Program-made: the position numbers and the translations under genes
Notes under the pieces: generated by a model
The model's input: the letters and a program-made list of their open reading frames with translations, nothing else
Database searches by the model: none
Told to the model about the DNA's origin: nothing
In this document: one piece after another, positions 35,057 to 45,534 of the stretch
How positions within the stretch are numbered: position 1 is the first letter of the stretch
Layout: every line of letters starts with the position of its first letter
Origin: Oscillospiraceae bacterium
GTDB lineage: Bacteria > Bacillota > Clostridia > Oscillospirales > Acutalibacteraceae
Assembly (NCBI GenBank): GCA_015065845.1
Contig: SVPQ01000008.1
Coordinates: forward strand, 1 to 64,000
Length of the DNA stretch: 64,000 nucleotides
Direction: 5' to 3'

Positions 35057-36328
35057 TTAAATATAGTTTAGCATATATAATCCATCTTTTACTTCAGAAA
35101 GTTCTAAACCCGACTTTAAATATTTTTCAAGATCATAGTCGCTGATATATTTTTTTCGTAATGCAGTCATTTCTCTTTTTTTTTCAGTTTCGTAATTAGG
35201 ATTATTTGAATAAAGTTTGACAAGCGTGGTCCATGCAGAATACTTGTTTATTGGTTTTTCACTAGATTCCAAAATATTTCTACAAAGAGTATCAAGGGTC
35301 AGAATATCTTCTTCCGAAAAATTTTCAAGATTATCCGCAACATAAACGAAAAACAATTTAGTTGTCATAGAAAAACTTTTATTTTTTTCATTATAGTAAT
35401 CATAAAACTCATTGTTTTTATCAAGCGAAAGTAAAATTTTACATTTCAAAAAAATCAAATCAGTTACATAAGAACTTTTTTGAATTATAGGACCATTGTA
35501 ATCAATAGAATTATCTGTTATTGATAAGTCACGAGTTTCAATAAGTTTTTTATAATAGTAACTTTGATTAAAAGCTCGTTTAAAAACATCAGTTTCTGTT
35601 ACGGTCTCAATGTCACTAAGAATTGAATTTAGCTCGGTTTCATCTTGTGGAAGTTTTTCATACAAATATTTTTCTGAATATTCATAACATCTGTTAACCA
35701 ATTGAATTTCAGCTTTTGTCGCAAAAACATTGTCTTTATTTGCAAATGACAAAACTATTACAGTAACTTCAATAACAACTATCACAACTATTAAAGAAAA
35801 AATCGCAAACCTGGTGCTTTTGTTATGTTTTTCTAAAATTGGTTTGACAAAGCATCTATTATCAAAAACAAAAAATGATAAGAAAGAAAAAATGATTAAT
35901 AAACCTATCAAAATTATGTGTCCAACGGCTGAAATTATCGAATATTTACTTAACTCTGTTAGCATAGTGGCATTTGTAAAAAAAAGATATAGTATACATA
36001 TAAAATCAGCAAAATACAAAAATGTTGTAAATATAGAGAAATATTTTTTGTGTTTAAATATTCCTATTGCACTAATAAATTTCAAAAACATTATCACACT
36101 TGCTCCCCAAAATAACATTTTGGAGTTTTTGAGTATCGAGAGTGTCAGCAAAGTCTTGGTTAACATACTAACACAATTAATAAATAACTCGCCACCTATT
36201 GAATGTGATTTATTGTAATCTATAAAGATGCAGATAATTGACAAAAAGATTTCTAATATTATAACTAATCCAAGAGATTTTTTCAAAGAGATGAACTTTA
36301 TTTTTGTACTAATATTAGCATTCTCCAT
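35057..36328 (-). CDS. Polytopic membrane protein downstream of the RHS gene
   Basis: A 423-residue protein with five or six hydrophobic segments in the first ~200 residues and a soluble, helix-rich C-terminal half (about 205-423) with no motif I recognise. It starts 28 bp after the RHS gene with a good ribosome binding site (AAGGAG), so the two are co-transcribed. RHS proteins often have the cognate immunity gene immediately downstream, and the RHS tip here is a membrane helix, so a membrane-borne immunity or partner protein is a reasonable but unproven idea. It could also be an unrelated envelope protein. Confidence 0.6.
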   Translation of the reverse strand: MENANISTKIKFISLKKSLGLVIILEIFLSIICIFIDYNKSHSIGGELFINCVSMLTKTLLTLSILKNSKMLFWGASVIMFLKFISAIGIFKHKKYFSIFTTFLYFADFICILYLFFTNATMLTELSKYSIISAVGHIILIGLLIIFSFLSFFVFDNRCFVKPILEKHNKSTRFAIFSLIVVIVVIEVTVIVLSFANKDNVFATKAEIQLVNRCYEYSEKYLYEKLPQDETELNSILSDIETVTETDVFKRAFNQSYYYKKLIETRDLSITDNSIDYNGPIIQKSSYVTDLIFLKCKILLSLDKNNEFYDYYNEKNKSFSMTTKLFFVYVADNLENFSEEDILTLDTLCRNILESSEKPINKYSAWTTLVKLYSNNPNYETEKKREMTALRKKYISDYDLEKYLKSGLELSEVKDGLYMLNYI

Positions 36329-36355
36329 AATAAGACTCCTTCCACTATATTTTTG

Positions 36356-39300
36356 CTACCTTAATTCGGGGTTTTGTTCAATAATATCATCAATTTTATT
36401 TTGTAATTCTTCAGCGTTACCTTTATGAAAAGAGTATATACCAAAAATAACCAATAAAACTAGAATAAGTCCAGGTAGTCCACCTATCAAAGCAAGTGCA
36501 ATAAGGCTTAAACCTTCCCCCGTATAATCCACATTCATAACAGGATTATTATTACAGTACGCAAAGAGGTTGGCTCCGTGAATTGTTCCTTTTGTCTTCT
36601 CAAGAATCTCAGTAGTATCTAAGTTGAGGAAGCGACCATAAACTGGGTTATAGTAACGACTTTGAAGATAATAAAGCCCTGTATTCAAATCATAGTTATA
36701 ACCTCTGTAGGTAATCGGTGTGTAAACTATAGCAAGATAAGCGTTTAAAACATCTAATATACTACTACCATGCGATTTAGTTGTAACATTTCCCCATGCA
36801 TCGTAGCTATAAGTGACAAGTGCAGAACCTGCACTATTATAAACACAAACAATGTCACCTTGCAAATTCTTTTGGAAATAAAATGTCTTATAGCTATTGT
36901 TTGATGAATCATAGAAAGTATAACCTACAGAATCGCCTGTATCATCGAAAAGTATCTTTACAGTCTTAACACTATTATCTGACGGATTCTCAATTGAATA
37001 TCCTGCTAATACACCATCATGCCAAACATATCGTGTTACAGATTGAACACTATTACTATCATCATATTCTATAGTTTTTATTCTCAATCCATCCTGGTCG
37101 TAAAAATATTCATAACGAGCATTTTCAAGTTGAACAGAAGTTAATTGTCTGCCATTCCATGTCAAAGAACCTGAAACTACTTCACCACCCGGCATTTGAG
37201 AAACATAGTTAAGCGGGTTACCCATATTATCATAAGAAATAGCATTTCCGTCAAAACTTGTTAATTTATCTTTCCAAGTAGCGTCATAACCATAATTCAC
37301 CGTATCAGTCGGTGTTAATGCAGATAAATCATTTACTTCTGTAAACGCATATTCTTTTTTAGAAACAATATTTCCACCTACATCATACACTAAAACATAG
37401 GTTTTTTCAAGTGTCTTGTTGTTTTCTCTTACAAGCTGACCTGCTGAGTCATATTCATAACTGCAAACAGTAGTTTCTTTTAACAAACTTCCGTCATCTT
37501 CAAACTCTTTAAAATATATTCTTGTGATATTACCTGATTCATCATATTCATAGAAATATTCTATTGACTGTTCTGTTAAAATTTCGCCACTCATTTCAAA
37601 AGAAAAACCAACTGACGATTTATAACTTTCAACAAGTAATGAAGTAGTTTCTTCGTCTAAATCTTTATAGGTATATTCTGAAGATGTATAAAAATCAACT
37701 TCATCACCATCTTGCAATTCATAGAAAGTTTTCATATTTTTGTTTTCAACTCTGCCAAAGAAATCTCTTTCTGACGAAAAGCTATAATATTTAGATTCAT
37801 TATTTGAATTTGAATCTTCATAAGTTGCAATTGTCACTAAATCACAACCATCATATTGGTCATTAGTATTGTAATTTACACCACCATAATTTTCAATCTT
37901 ATTGTGTTCAGATTCTGTAAACGAATAATAAATTTCATTTGTTGATAAATCTTTAATCTCATAATTTTTGCCATTGAAACTTTTTTCAGTGTTTTGGAGC
38001 ACATCTGTAATTTTTGATAACTCGCCATTGTTATAAGTGTATTGATAATGAGTTTTTAATATGCCTGTTGATAAGTAAGATTTTATTGTTGCAATTTCAC
38101 CTGAGGTATTATAAGTGTAAAGAATATAATCTCCGTTTCCATAGGTGATTTTATTAACATTATCATTATTGGAATCATATTCATAAGAAACAAGCGGTTG
38201 TGCACCCACTTTTACAGATATTATATTACCCCAATCATCATATATATAATTATATGAGAAACCATTATGTGTAATACTTGAAATACGGTCACCCGAATAA
38301 CTATACGAAGTTGACATTGTACCTAAACCTGCAACAGTTTGTGAAACAGTCGCAAGTTCACCCATACCATTGTATGTATAAGAAATATTTTTGTTGTTAT
38401 CGCCTGTTTCGTTTGTTAATAATCCCGTGCTTATATTATACAAATAATTTGTTTCGATTCCGTTGAAATCAGTTAATTTTTGTTGATTCCAATTTTCATC
38501 CGAATACAAATCAGAAATAGATATTGCTTTTTCGCCATCGCTTATAGATAATTCAATACCCTCTGTTGTACGACTGACATCTATACTTGGCTCATCAGAA
38601 TCATTCGGACTATTGCTGAATTCCGGTTCTAAAAATCCCATTTCAGATTCTGTCAAACTAAACAACTTAATATCATCATAATAAGTTTCACCAACCTGAA
38701 GTGAATAACATGGGGTAATCTTTATTTCATTACAATCATTCTCCAATTCAAATTTATAACTATAGGTCTGCCAATTTGAATTTAGCGGATTAACTTCAAC
38801 ATAATCAATAATATCCCATGATTCAGAACCAGTATCATTGGTTCTGGTTTCAATAAGCACTGCATTTTGAATTAATGTTTTATTATCCGAGTCAGAATTT
38901 GTAGTTTGTTTAACAGAAAATTCTAAAACATATTCATCACCACTATTACCATTATTTATTTCAACTACCTGACTGGCATATAAATAATCATCTGTTATTC
39001 CGGTTATTTTAAGCGAATTAGGATTGGTATTATTGGCAATAGCATCTTCTGTATTTGTATGACTTACATTTCTCACTATATTCCAGTAATTAGTACCATA
39101 ATCAAAACTACTGTTTTTTATGAGATTAGTTTTTGTATATGGTGTATACTGATAATCTCTGTTGTAAAGTTTATCTGTTATTTCACCGAAAGTATTTTCT
39201 TCCTCAGTATAAACCACAGGTATAACTGTACAATTATCGCTGTTAGTAGTATTTATAGTTCTACCATACATATCAAATTGTTTTGTCTTCTTAACACCAT

Positions 39301-41776
39301 TTTTATCAGTGAATACCTTTTCGTATTCATTAACCTTTTCAACAGTAAGAACATTACCATCTACATAACTATTATTTGAATAGTATCTTCTTTCTTCAAT
39401 TGTCTGTGGATTGACATTAGTATCTGATATTGTGATTCTGTAACCATCAACATTTTGTAAATACTTTGAACTTGAATATAAATCATATTTAACACTATTT
39501 CCATCCGGGTATTCAATTGATGTAAGATACGAATATGTAAGTCCATCAGACAATATAATTGACATATAATGAAAATCCATTTTATATGGTTTACCACCAA
39601 TAACAACTGCATTTCCCGAAGCATCATAAGCTTGTATGGAATCTAACAGAAAACCACCTTTTTCATTTTCAGAATATGAAAATCTGTATTCTCTACCTAT
39701 ACTATCAGTTATTTTTCCAATTAAATTCCAACGATTAATATAATCATTTCCATCAAGATGTAAATAATCTATTTTTGTAGAATATGGGATTTTAGTATCA
39801 GTGTCATCTGCACTATCAACATAGGTAGTAATTTTTGTAATACAGCCGGCACTATTAAAATTTCTTATTAAATCATCGTCTTCAACTGTAACTGCATTTA
39901 AATTTGAATTAAAGTCAGTAGTATTCGGTGAATATAGTGTATAACCTGAAGATGAAGAAAAAATATCAACATCCTCCACCCACTTCTTTTTATTATTTAC
40001 TATTTCGCCGCTATATTTAAAATAGATAGTTTGGTTATTACCATCACGATATAAAAATCTTCCACCATCAATTGAACTCACATATTCAATTGATTGATTA
40101 TAATTAGTTGTCCAACCATAGCCATAACCCGGAGTCAACATTCCATTGAAAATTTTATTTGAAAAGTAACTTCCGCCACTACCACTATTAAAATAACTAT
40201 TAATCTGAACCGGTAAATAAGGACAATAAAGCCCCATATCTTCGCGTTCTATATATATAAGACCTGAAAAATCATTATAATACACAGTTCCTGCTCTACC
40301 AACATCTTGTTTATGATAGTCAAATTGATTATTCAAACCACTTGTTTCATAATACTCAATTTGAAAATACGGATAATTGCCCCATGCATAATCTTCTGAT
40401 GAACTGAATTTTACATAGTCGCCTATATTTGTTTGATTTTTCACTTTAAGCGCTATACCATAAAAACTTTCTTGTTCAGAATTATTAAAAATCTCTGTTA
40501 TATCAAAACCTTTATACCCTATAAAACTTGCCGGATAAACTTGCTCTGCTACCGGTTCACCAATTTCCGGTTTCGAACTATAAGAAACAGTATTTTCAGT
40601 CCAATTTGTTCTAATCGGATATGCACCTACTACCACATTCTGATTATTGCTTGAATTTATTTCAGAAACATTAACTCTGAAAGTAACATTTTTAACTACT
40701 GCATCTGAACCCAATATACAAGGTTGTGAAATATTAAATAATGACACCATTTCTCGGTTACTGGTATTCATTGAATAAAGATATGATTCTGCTCCATAAT
40801 TCGTATTGGAATTTGCACTATCAATATAGCTCTCATCAACATACGAACCATCAACAACCTGAAGCACAGGGTCAACTGTAACAGGATATTTCGCTTCGTT
40901 TTTCAACCAATCATAAGATGGTGTATAAGTTAATTTATACTGCCCATTTTCACCTGAAAATTTAACTTCAATATCTTTTGAAACAACATTTTTTGCATCA
41001 AACATAACAGGTGCTGGAATATTATATATTTCGTTAACTTGTGAATCAGTAAAAGATACTGAACCATCTTCATTCGCTTTGCCATTTAAGTTTTCTGCGA
41101 CAATTGTATATGTATAAGATACTTCACTCTTTGGTTTTTTAGTTAAAATAATATTTTCTTTTAATCCTGTTGGTGTAACAGAATATTCAATATCGGTAGT
41201 TTCACCGACATTTTCGTAAACAACAGTTTCGGTTTTATCTATAAAACTATCGTCAATTTCTGTTTTTGATTTTTCTTTTTTAGTTTTTTCCTTCTTGTTT
41301 GCTTTAGATTTCTGTGATTTTTCAAAAACATCATAACCATCTAAAGTAAAAGAAATGCTGTAGCCATCCTTTTCAATTGAAACGGAATCTTTTTCGTCCA
41401 TCTCTTGGGGAAGCTCAACTGTAAAATCGTTAGATTTATTTTCGTAAACAGTTTCGTCATTTTCTGTTACTTCAACAAGTGTATTATCAATATCAACCCA
41501 TTTACCATTTTCTTCATAATGAACAGGAGTTGAAGCTACAACTGCAACAGAAGTGCCATCTGACTTTTGAAATACTTTTGTATATCTGTCTCGCTTACTT
41601 TCTATTTCGCCTATTATAGTAGGTTCATCTTTTTCAGTCTGTATTTCTTTAATTTTTTGTGTTAAGGCATAATCTTCGTTTACTTCTGCCGCTAAAACAG
41701 GATTAGCAACAGAAAAAACACCTAATATTGTCAACACTGCTAAAAATACGGATATTATTTTTATAGTCCTTTTCAT
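36356..41776 (-). CDS. Secreted RHS-repeat protein with DNRLRE-like region
   Basis: A 1806-residue secreted protein. A signal peptide (about 1-29, ending NPVLAA) is followed by a ~270-residue beta-rich region and a DNRLRE-like domain (YIDSANSNTNYG...; about 310-470). Next come a carbohydrate-binding-like beta-sandwich (about 900-1060) and multiple RHS/YD repeats (for example YDDWGNIISV, YEYDSAGQLVRENN, YDAWGNVTT). The RHS-associated core is at about 1690-1725 (GYNYDLNTGLYYLQSRYY and GRFLNLD). After the core only ~80 residues remain, ending in a ~28-residue hydrophobic segment and a charged tail. That tip resembles no enzyme toxin I know. AAGGAG precedes the ATG. A membrane protein gene follows by 28 bp. 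Confidence 0.85.
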   Translation of the reverse strand: MKRTIKIISVFLAVLTILGVFSVANPVLAAEVNEDYALTQKIKEIQTEKDEPTIIGEIESKRDRYTKVFQKSDGTSVAVVASTPVHYEENGKWVDIDNTLVEVTENDETVYENKSNDFTVELPQEMDEKDSVSIEKDGYSISFTLDGYDVFEKSQKSKANKKEKTKKEKSKTEIDDSFIDKTETVVYENVGETTDIEYSVTPTGLKENIILTKKPKSEVSYTYTIVAENLNGKANEDGSVSFTDSQVNEIYNIPAPVMFDAKNVVSKDIEVKFSGENGQYKLTYTPSYDWLKNEAKYPVTVDPVLQVVDGSYVDESYIDSANSNTNYGAESYLYSMNTSNREMVSLFNISQPCILGSDAVVKNVTFRVNVSEINSSNNQNVVVGAYPIRTNWTENTVSYSSKPEIGEPVAEQVYPASFIGYKGFDITEIFNNSEQESFYGIALKVKNQTNIGDYVKFSSSEDYAWGNYPYFQIEYYETSGLNNQFDYHKQDVGRAGTVYYNDFSGLIYIEREDMGLYCPYLPVQINSYFNSGSGGSYFSNKIFNGMLTPGYGYGWTTNYNQSIEYVSSIDGGRFLYRDGNNQTIYFKYSGEIVNNKKKWVEDVDIFSSSSGYTLYSPNTTDFNSNLNAVTVEDDDLIRNFNSAGCITKITTYVDSADDTDTKIPYSTKIDYLHLDGNDYINRWNLIGKITDSIGREYRFSYSENEKGGFLLDSIQAYDASGNAVVIGGKPYKMDFHYMSIILSDGLTYSYLTSIEYPDGNSVKYDLYSSSKYLQNVDGYRITISDTNVNPQTIEERRYYSNNSYVDGNVLTVEKVNEYEKVFTDKNGVKKTKQFDMYGRTINTTNSDNCTVIPVVYTEEENTFGEITDKLYNRDYQYTPYTKTNLIKNSSFDYGTNYWNIVRNVSHTNTEDAIANNTNPNSLKITGITDDYLYASQVVEINNGNSGDEYVLEFSVKQTTNSDSDNKTLIQNAVLIETRTNDTGSESWDIIDYVEVNPLNSNWQTYSYKFELENDCNEIKITPCYSLQVGETYYDDIKLFSLTESEMGFLEPEFSNSPNDSDEPSIDVSRTTEGIELSISDGEKAISISDLYSDENWNQQKLTDFNGIETNYLYNISTGLLTNETGDNNKNISYTYNGMGELATVSQTVAGLGTMSTSYSYSGDRISSITHNGFSYNYIYDDWGNIISVKVGAQPLVSYEYDSNNDNVNKITYGNGDYILYTYNTSGEIATIKSYLSTGILKTHYQYTYNNGELSKITDVLQNTEKSFNGKNYEIKDLSTNEIYYSFTESEHNKIENYGGVNYNTNDQYDGCDLVTIATYEDSNSNNESKYYSFSSERDFFGRVENKNMKTFYELQDGDEVDFYTSSEYTYKDLDEETTSLLVESYKSSVGFSFEMSGEILTEQSIEYFYEYDESGNITRIYFKEFEDDGSLLKETTVCSYEYDSAGQLVRENNKTLEKTYVLVYDVGGNIVSKKEYAFTEVNDLSALTPTDTVNYGYDATWKDKLTSFDGNAISYDNMGNPLNYVSQMPGGEVVSGSLTWNGRQLTSVQLENARYEYFYDQDGLRIKTIEYDDSNSVQSVTRYVWHDGVLAGYSIENPSDNSVKTVKILFDDTGDSVGYTFYDSSNNSYKTFYFQKNLQGDIVCVYNSAGSALVTYSYDAWGNVTTKSHGSSILDVLNAYLAIVYTPITYRGYNYDLNTGLYYLQSRYYNPVYGRFLNLDTTEILEKTKGTIHGANLFAYCNNNPVMNVDYTGEGLSLIALALIGGLPGLILVLLVIFGIYSFHKGNAEELQNKIDDIIEQNPELR

Positions 41777-41990
41777 TTGTATGTCTCCTTTTGAATTTTT
41801 TGTCTATAATTTTGTGCTTTAAATTATTTTAATACCCTCCTTTTGTTTTTCTTTCTACTTATATATGACAAAAAATGCAAAAAGCTACGTAAAAAATTTA
41901 TAAAACTTTAAAATTTCGTATACATAAACAAAAAAGCTATTGCAATTTTGGTCAATTGCAATAGCTTTTTAAACAACTATATTCTCTTAC
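41777..41990. other. Spacer upstream of the RHS gene
   Basis: AT-rich spacer of 214 bp. It contains the terminator of the preceding minus-strand gene (41931-41970) and a GGAGGG sequence at about 41837-41842 on the minus strand that is not followed by a coding sequence I can support. No clear -35/-10 pair was found. Confidence 0.45.
41931..41970 (-). terminator. 17-bp terminator after the isomerase operon
   Basis: AAAAAGCTATTGCAATT and its exact complement, loop of 6, with flanking A and T runs so that it is symmetrical. It lies 21 bp after the stop of the small membrane protein gene. Confidence 0.88.
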
Positions 41991-42332
41991 TCAATTAAAG
42001 TCATCAAACTTCTCTTTCGGTTCTTCTTTTACTTCAGGTTTTGCTGCAGAAGGTTGTTGAACCATACCACCTTGTTTTTTCATTTCTGTAAGTCTGAAAG
42101 CAATTGCGGCATTCTGAACTTTTAATTCTTCAATCTGTTCCTGAATTTCGCTTTTGGTTTTAAAGAGCATAGCAATCATAAAACCAATACTACCAAAGAA
42201 CATAATGCCATAAACAACAATATAAACACTCAAATTGTTAGCGTCAACAAATGCGAGTAACAACACTAACGGAACAGCCATTGTCACCAAAATAAATATA
42301 AGTACAAATAAAGCAATTTTAGGTTTTGTCAT
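41991..42332 (-). CDS. Small two-TM membrane protein with coiled coil
   Basis: A 113-residue protein with two hydrophobic segments (about 8-28 and 34-55) followed by a helical, probably coiled-coil stretch (SEIQEQIEELKVQNAAIAFRL) and an acidic/Pro tail. No family recognised. Its ATG overlaps the TAA of the upstream isomerase gene (TAATG), so the two are co-translated. Confidence 0.65.
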   Translation of the reverse strand: MTKPKIALFVLIFILVTMAVPLVLLLAFVDANNLSVYIVVYGIMFFGSIGFMIAMLFKTKSEIQEQIEELKVQNAAIAFRLTEMKKQGGMVQQPSAAKPEVKEEPKEKFDDFN

Positions 42333-43108
42333 TATTCATTCTCCTTTGCAATTCTTTGTAAACCATCAAACCCGATTTTTACTGATTCAAATACATCCAT
42401 ATCGTAGCACAAATCTTGCTCTATGACAATATATTTTACACCGATTTCCTGACAAGTTCTGTAACAAGCAGAAAGGTCAAGGTTACCTGTGCCACATTCT
42501 GCAAATCGTTGTTCATTATTTACAATTCTCATATCTTTAAAATGGCACACTTCAACTCTGCCTTTGAGTTTTTTAAGATAATCTGCGGGGGTTACACCGC
42601 CTACCTGCATCCAGTATGTATCTGGTATAAAATGAAGTGTTTCAGGTGTAGTCTCCTCAATAAGTCTTTCAAATGTTCTTTTACCATCGTAACATTCAAA
42701 TTCAAATGCGTGGTTATGGTAACAGAGCTGTTTGCCCATACTGTGCAATTCACCGCCGATTTCGTTACACTTATTTATAAACCCCCACACCGCTTCATAA
42801 GAATCGTGAAGATTAAAAGGCATAGCACCTATACCCATATTTTTACAATTGATTAAATCGTGCTCTTTTGCTAAATTTTCCAAATCATTTTTGAAGCGCT
42901 CATAAGGTTTATGAGTAACGCAAACTTCCATATTATATTTTTTAATAAGTTCGCCCACTTTTATAGGGTCAATAGGACCTATTGCAGAAATCTGCACCAC
43001 ATTACAACCAATGCCTTGCAAAAATTTTAAAGTTTCTTCAAAATCTTCTGCATTCTGACATTTATCTCTTAAAGTGAAAAGTTGAACACCTAATTTAATA
43101 TCGCTCAT
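42332..43108 (-). CDS. Sugar phosphate isomerase/epimerase (TIM barrel)
   Basis: A 258-residue xylose-isomerase-like TIM barrel protein. Motifs are LGVQLFTLRD at the first strand, VTHKPYERF, CYHNHAFEFE (metal His/Glu region), DTYWMQVGG, VCHFKDM and a terminal EQD, consistent with the metal-dependent isomerase/epimerase family. The start at 43108 has AAGGAG nine bases upstream; an in-frame TTG at 43117 is less likely. The sugar substrate cannot be assigned. It is divergent from the beta-helix gene. Confidence 0.83.
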   Translation of the reverse strand: MSDIKLGVQLFTLRDKCQNAEDFEETLKFLQGIGCNVVQISAIGPIDPIKVGELIKKYNMEVCVTHKPYERFKNDLENLAKEHDLINCKNMGIGAMPFNLHDSYEAVWGFINKCNEIGGELHSMGKQLCYHNHAFEFECYDGKRTFERLIEETTPETLHFIPDTYWMQVGGVTPADYLKKLKGRVEVCHFKDMRIVNNEQRFAECGTGNLDLSACYRTCQEIGVKYIVIEQDLCYDMDVFESVKIGFDGLQRIAKENE

Positions 43109-43193
43109 AACAAGCAACTCCTTTCAAGCCGAATTATGCTTATAATTATTTTAACATATTTTTCTATAAAGTAAAGATTTTATTTGTAAATTC

Positions 43194-43222
43194 TTGATTT
43201 TTACTCACTTTTATTATACTAT
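43194..43222 (+). promoter_or_regulatory. Candidate promoter of the beta-helix gene
   Basis: TTGATT, a 17-bp spacer and TACTAT; an overlapping TATAAT at 43220-43225 has a 20-bp spacing. About 30 bp upstream of the start codon, which has AAAGGGGTG as its ribosome binding site. Confidence 0.5.
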
Positions 43223-43251
43223 AATTGTATAAACTTAAAGGGGTGTTATAA

Positions 43252-45399
43252 ATGTCTATAACTTCAATTATTCAAAGTCTTATCTCTCTTATAAGTTCAC
43301 TTCTTATTCTTTTTAATTCCAGTGGAATTGTTACCACACCAAACGGATATTTTGAAGACACAAAAGAAGTACAGGTAATTTTTGATGAAGGGGTTTTTTC
43401 TATGGGCGAATACGATTTAGTTGTTTCACCTGATGGTAACGACAGTAACAGCGGTACACTTTCAGAACCTTTAAAAACTCCCGAAGCAGCAAAGGAAAAA
43501 CTTAAAAGTTTAAAAAATGCTGACTGTGGTACAATTACTGTTTGGTTCAGAGAAGGTACATACACTTTAGAAAACGAACTTGTTTTCAACACTGATGACT
43601 GTGAAAATGTTGTTTATCGTTCTTACCCGAATGAAGATGTTAATTTTTCAGGTTCTGTTGCGCTCACCCAGTGGAGTGATGGTAAAATCAATAACCTTGA
43701 CGCTTTTGTTACTGATATTGATACTGAAAATTTATATTTCCGTTCACTATTTAACGGAGAAAAAAGACTTGATATAAGCAAGTGGCCTAAAAAGGGATGT
43801 TTCACTGTAGAAAATTCACTTGATGAAGATGCATTTACCCCTGATGAAAGCACAGGATTTTTCGCACTTCACGCTGCATTTTATGCAAAGAAAAATCAAG
43901 TGAAGAATTTTAAAAATCTCAAAGATGTAAATGTAAGAATTATGCACAAGTGGTGCGACGATATTTTACCACTTAACTCTGTAAACATAACAACAGGCAG
44001 AATTGAACTCACAAAACCTGCCGCTATGACAATTGAAATCGGCGATAATTTCGTTTATGAAAATGTTAAAGAAGCAGTAAGCAGAGCTGGTGAATGGTAT
44101 CTTGACAGAAGCGAAGGCAAACTTTACTACATTCCGTTTGAAAATGAAACAAAAGAAAATCTTACACTTTATGCACCTGTTACCGAAAAACTCATAACTA
44201 TAAATGGTGTTTCAGGTATTGAATTTTCAGGTATCAACTTTATAAATACCGACTGGGATTTCATTTCAGGTACTCAATGGGTTCCGAATTTAGAGTCTGC
44301 TCACCCACTTTATAAAAACATTAAATTTAATCCGACTCACCCACAGGCAGCATTTGAAACTCCTGCGGTAATTTACATAAAAAATTCTGATAATGTTAAT
44401 TTCACAAACTGTAAATTCAAAAACATTTCAAACACTGCTATTAAATATGATAAAGGTTCAACAAACTCAACTGTAAAAAGTTGCTTGTTTGATGAAATTG
44501 GTGGTAACGCTGTTTTCATTAATGGTCCTTTCACAATTCCCGCACAGACAAGTGGCATTACAGTTACCGACTGTCATATAAGATATTACGGAAGAATTTA
44601 CAACAACTCTATCGGTGTATTGCTCACTCACGCTACCGACTGTAACATTACACACAACGAAATTCATGATGGTTGGTACACTGCTGTTTCTGTTGGTTGG
44701 AACTGGGGTTATACTGACAACCCTACCAATAATATTAAAATTCAAAACAACTTAATTTATAATATAGGTAATGGTTGGCTTTCTGATATGGGTGGTATTT
44801 ACACTTTAGGCATTCAGCCTGACACAGTTTTAAGTGGTAATATAATTCACAACGTTGGTTGTTACGAAGGTAGTACAGGCTACGGCGGTTGGGGTATTTA
44901 CCTCGATGAAGGTTCAAGTTACATTACCGTTGAAAAGAACCTTGCTTATGACTGCTCTTCAAACGCTTTACACCAGCATTACGGTAAAGATAATTTAATA
45001 AAGAATAATATTCTTGCATTAAGCGGTGGTGGTCAGATGCTTATTACAAGACACGAAGAACACAATTCGCTTTTCCTTTATAACAATATTTTAGTTTCTG
45101 ACGACCAACTTATATATAAAACTGCAGTTGAAAAAGATTGGTTTACAGATAACAATAATCTTTATTGGGACTACACTAACGAAGAAAAGGTATTCTCCGG
45201 TGATTCTATGGATTTAGGCGAGAGAGTCTCTGTGAACAAAATGCAACGCCGTGGTTACTACAACAACGCAGTTTTTGCCGATCCGTTATTTAAAGATATT
45301 GAAAACAGAGATTTTACAATTTCTACTAACTCCCCTGCATTAGATACGGGATTTGAATACTGGGATTTTGAAGCAGGTACATACACGCTTTTTGAATAA
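43252..45399 (+). CDS. Right-handed parallel beta-helix protein (putative carbohydrate-active enzyme)
   Basis: A 715-residue protein. A hydrophobic N terminus (about 4-25) could be a signal or anchor but lacks the usual basic residues. VVSPDGNDSNSGTLSEPLKTPEAA is the N-terminal motif of pectate-lyase-like and GH beta-helix enzymes. The beta-helix coils run from about 330 to 640 with many Asn-rich turns (SDNVNFTNCKFKNIS, TDCNITHNEIHDG, NNIKIQNNLIYNI). The C-terminal motif is ADPLFKDIENRDFTISTNSPALDTG. The family includes polysaccharide lyases and glycosidases; the substrate is unknown. A strong terminator follows. Confidence 0.78.
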   Translation: MSITSIIQSLISLISSLLILFNSSGIVTTPNGYFEDTKEVQVIFDEGVFSMGEYDLVVSPDGNDSNSGTLSEPLKTPEAAKEKLKSLKNADCGTITVWFREGTYTLENELVFNTDDCENVVYRSYPNEDVNFSGSVALTQWSDGKINNLDAFVTDIDTENLYFRSLFNGEKRLDISKWPKKGCFTVENSLDEDAFTPDESTGFFALHAAFYAKKNQVKNFKNLKDVNVRIMHKWCDDILPLNSVNITTGRIELTKPAAMTIEIGDNFVYENVKEAVSRAGEWYLDRSEGKLYYIPFENETKENLTLYAPVTEKLITINGVSGIEFSGINFINTDWDFISGTQWVPNLESAHPLYKNIKFNPTHPQAAFETPAVIYIKNSDNVNFTNCKFKNISNTAIKYDKGSTNSTVKSCLFDEIGGNAVFINGPFTIPAQTSGITVTDCHIRYYGRIYNNSIGVLLTHATDCNITHNEIHDGWYTAVSVGWNWGYTDNPTNNIKIQNNLIYNIGNGWLSDMGGIYTLGIQPDTVLSGNIIHNVGCYEGSTGYGGWGIYLDEGSSYITVEKNLAYDCSSNALHQHYGKDNLIKNNILALSGGGQMLITRHEEHNSLFLYNNILVSDDQLIYKTAVEKDWFTDNNNLYWDYTNEEKVFSGDSMDLGERVSVNKMQRRGYYNNAVFADPLFKDIENRDFTISTNSPALDTGFEYWDFEAGTYTLFE

Positions 45400-45415
45400 T
45401 TAGAAAAATAATCTT

Positions 45416-45457
45416 AAACGCTATATGCATTTTAAACAATGCGTATAGCGTTTTTTT
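45416..45457 (+). terminator. Intrinsic terminator of the beta-helix gene
   Basis: Stem AAACGCTATatGCATT / AATGCgtATAGCGTTT with a six-base loop, followed by TTTT. Confidence 0.85.
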
Positions 45458-45498
45458 ATCAATACAATACAAAATTTTTAATTTTTTCGATTTTTTTA

Positions 45499-45527
45499 TT
45501 TACAAAAACTGGAATATATGCTAGTAT
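45499..45527 (+). promoter_or_regulatory. Promoter of the prepilin gene
   Basis: TTTACA, a 17-bp spacer and TAGTAT. It gives a 5' leader of about 70 bases. Confidence 0.6.
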
Positions 45528-45534
45528 GATAGTA

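Noticed and set aside
36356-36600. Nuclease or deaminase toxin domain at the RHS C terminus
   Set aside because: Too short and mostly hydrophobic; no catalytic motif can be seen.
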